DNA from: an uncultured Mucilaginibacter sp.
GTDB lineage: Bacteria; Bacteroidota; Bacteroidia; Sphingobacteriales; Sphingobacteriaceae
Reading direction: 5' to 3'
NCBI RefSeq assembly: GCF_946479965.1
Contig: NZ_CAMLHX010000017.1
Span: 1 to 64,000, forward strand
DNA: 64,000 nucleotides
A program made the translations under genes and the position numbers. Positions 63,513-64,000 of this stretch are shown in pieces. Position 1 is the stretch's first letter, and each line of letters starts with the position of its first letter. The notes under the pieces were generated by a model that was given only the letters and a program-made list of their open reading frames with translations, was not told where the DNA came from and ran no database searches.

Positions 63513-64000
63513 ATGAATTTCCGCAGAACCGCATTTGCCGCTATTGTTATAGCGCTTGGTGGCTTTTCAACCCAGGCTCAACCCAAAAAACCCTTAATAA
63601 CCGTAAAGGCTATTGACCCTGCTTTTAACAAGCTGGTAAGTAAAACCGCCAAAGCCGAAATTTTAGCCGAAGGCTTTGTTTGGAGCGAGGGCCCCTTATG
63701 GATAGAGAGCCAGCAGATGCTGCTGTTTTCTGACGTGAAAAAAAACAGAATATATAAGTGGACCAAAGCAAAAGGCAAAGAAGTTTTCCTGTACCCTTCG
63801 GGATATACTGGCAAAACCATACGTGGCGGTGAGCTGGGCTCAAACGGCCTGGGCCTGAGCCCTGATGGAAAGCTGATTATATGCCAGGACGGTAACCGGT
63901 TGGTTGTTGCGATGGATGCCCCGCTTGATAAACCCAAATCATGGTATAAAGTAATAGCATCAAACTACAAAGGTTTAAAATTTGACAGTCCTAACGATCT
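63513..64000 (+). CDS. SMP-30/gluconolactonase family protein, 3' end outside window
   Basis: At least 162 residues, running off the window end. Signal peptide MNFRRTAFAAIVIALGGFST with cleavage near TQAQ. The start of a six-bladed SMP-30/LRE propeller follows: AEILAEGFVWSEGPLWIESQQMLLFSDVKKNRIYKW, then SNGLGLSPDGKLIICQDGNR and the beginning of FDSPNDL, whose Asn and Asp are conserved metal-site positions. Secreted lactonase-like enzyme; the substrate is unknown. Divergent from the metal-efflux operon with about 140 bases between. Confidence 0.88.
   Translation, partial: MNFRRTAFAAIVIALGGFSTQAQPKKPLITVKAIDPAFNKLVSKTAKAEILAEGFVWSEGPLWIESQQMLLFSDVKKNRIYKWTKAKGKEVFLYPSGYTGKTIRGGELGSNGLGLSPDGKLIICQDGNRLVVAMDAPLDKPKSWYKVIASNYKGLKFDSPND

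Noticed and set aside
1..64000. CRISPR array, prophage, insertion sequence or toxin-antitoxin system
   Set aside because: No regularly spaced repeats, phage structural genes, transposase or recognisable toxin-antitoxin pair were found.

Overview
The window looks like chromosome from a Bacteroidota bacterium, most likely Sphingobacteriaceae (Mucilaginibacter- or Pedobacter-like). The evidence is two SusC/SusD pairs, several other TonB-dependent outer-membrane barrels, DUF4142, DUF4199, DUF2911 and PspC families typical of the phylum, and promoters of the Bacteroidota form TTG-N17-23-TAnnTTTG. No integrase, transposase, plasmid gene or CRISPR array is visible. The genus assignment is inference.

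Region by region: 1-8600 holds the 3' part of a glycine-rich outer-membrane barrel, pgpA, three VOC (glyoxalase-fold) proteins, a lipoprotein, a large secreted glycoside hydrolase, an exported PPC/DUF296 protein and several palindromic intergenic repeats. 8763-16644 holds a secreted M14 metallopeptidase, an MG2-domain exported protein and an OMP_b-brl_3 receptor. 16822-19044 is a PadR-PspC stress-type operon with its own operator-like palindrome. 19229-25128 is a four-gene SusC/SusD/DUF5011/lipid-binding operon whose gene order resembles the oligopeptide-binding SusCD locus BT2261-2264 of Bacteroides thetaiotaomicron. 25193-32904 holds an LD-carboxypeptidase, metG, tRNA-Arg(CCT), a multidomain PQQ-dehydrogenase/PKD/cytochrome c/CBM6-like protein and a Tat-exported TIM-barrel isomerase-like protein.

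The most interesting segment is 33082-43603. A promoter with a CTAT-N7-ATAG palindrome drives a 28-codon leader ORF ending in a run of cysteine codons (CMCCCCR then stop). It is followed by SusC, SusD, two tandem DoxX-like membrane proteins, a YeiH-type putative sulfate exporter family protein and an FAD oxidoreductase, all tightly spaced. The Cys-rich leader, the DoxX and YeiH families and the low Met/Cys content of the SusD and DoxX products together suggest a cysteine- or sulfur-controlled nutrient uptake and redox module. The function is inferred from context.

43656-46093 is an AT-rich MBOAT/SGNH acyl-transfer pair. 46449-51932 holds DUF4199, VOC, a LigD lacking its phosphoesterase domain with a small Lys-rich neighbour, DUF4142, a TonB_C-like/TPR protein and an ABM monooxygenase. 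52000-54089 is an SRPBCC-ArsR-DUF2911-SRPBCC operon with a well-formed promoter overlapped by inverted repeats. 54268-57271 holds a GH31 glycosidase and a YceI protein. 57393-63373 is a heavy-metal RND efflux operon in which the pump is fused to its TolC-like outer-membrane factor. The window ends inside an SMP-30/gluconolactonase gene.
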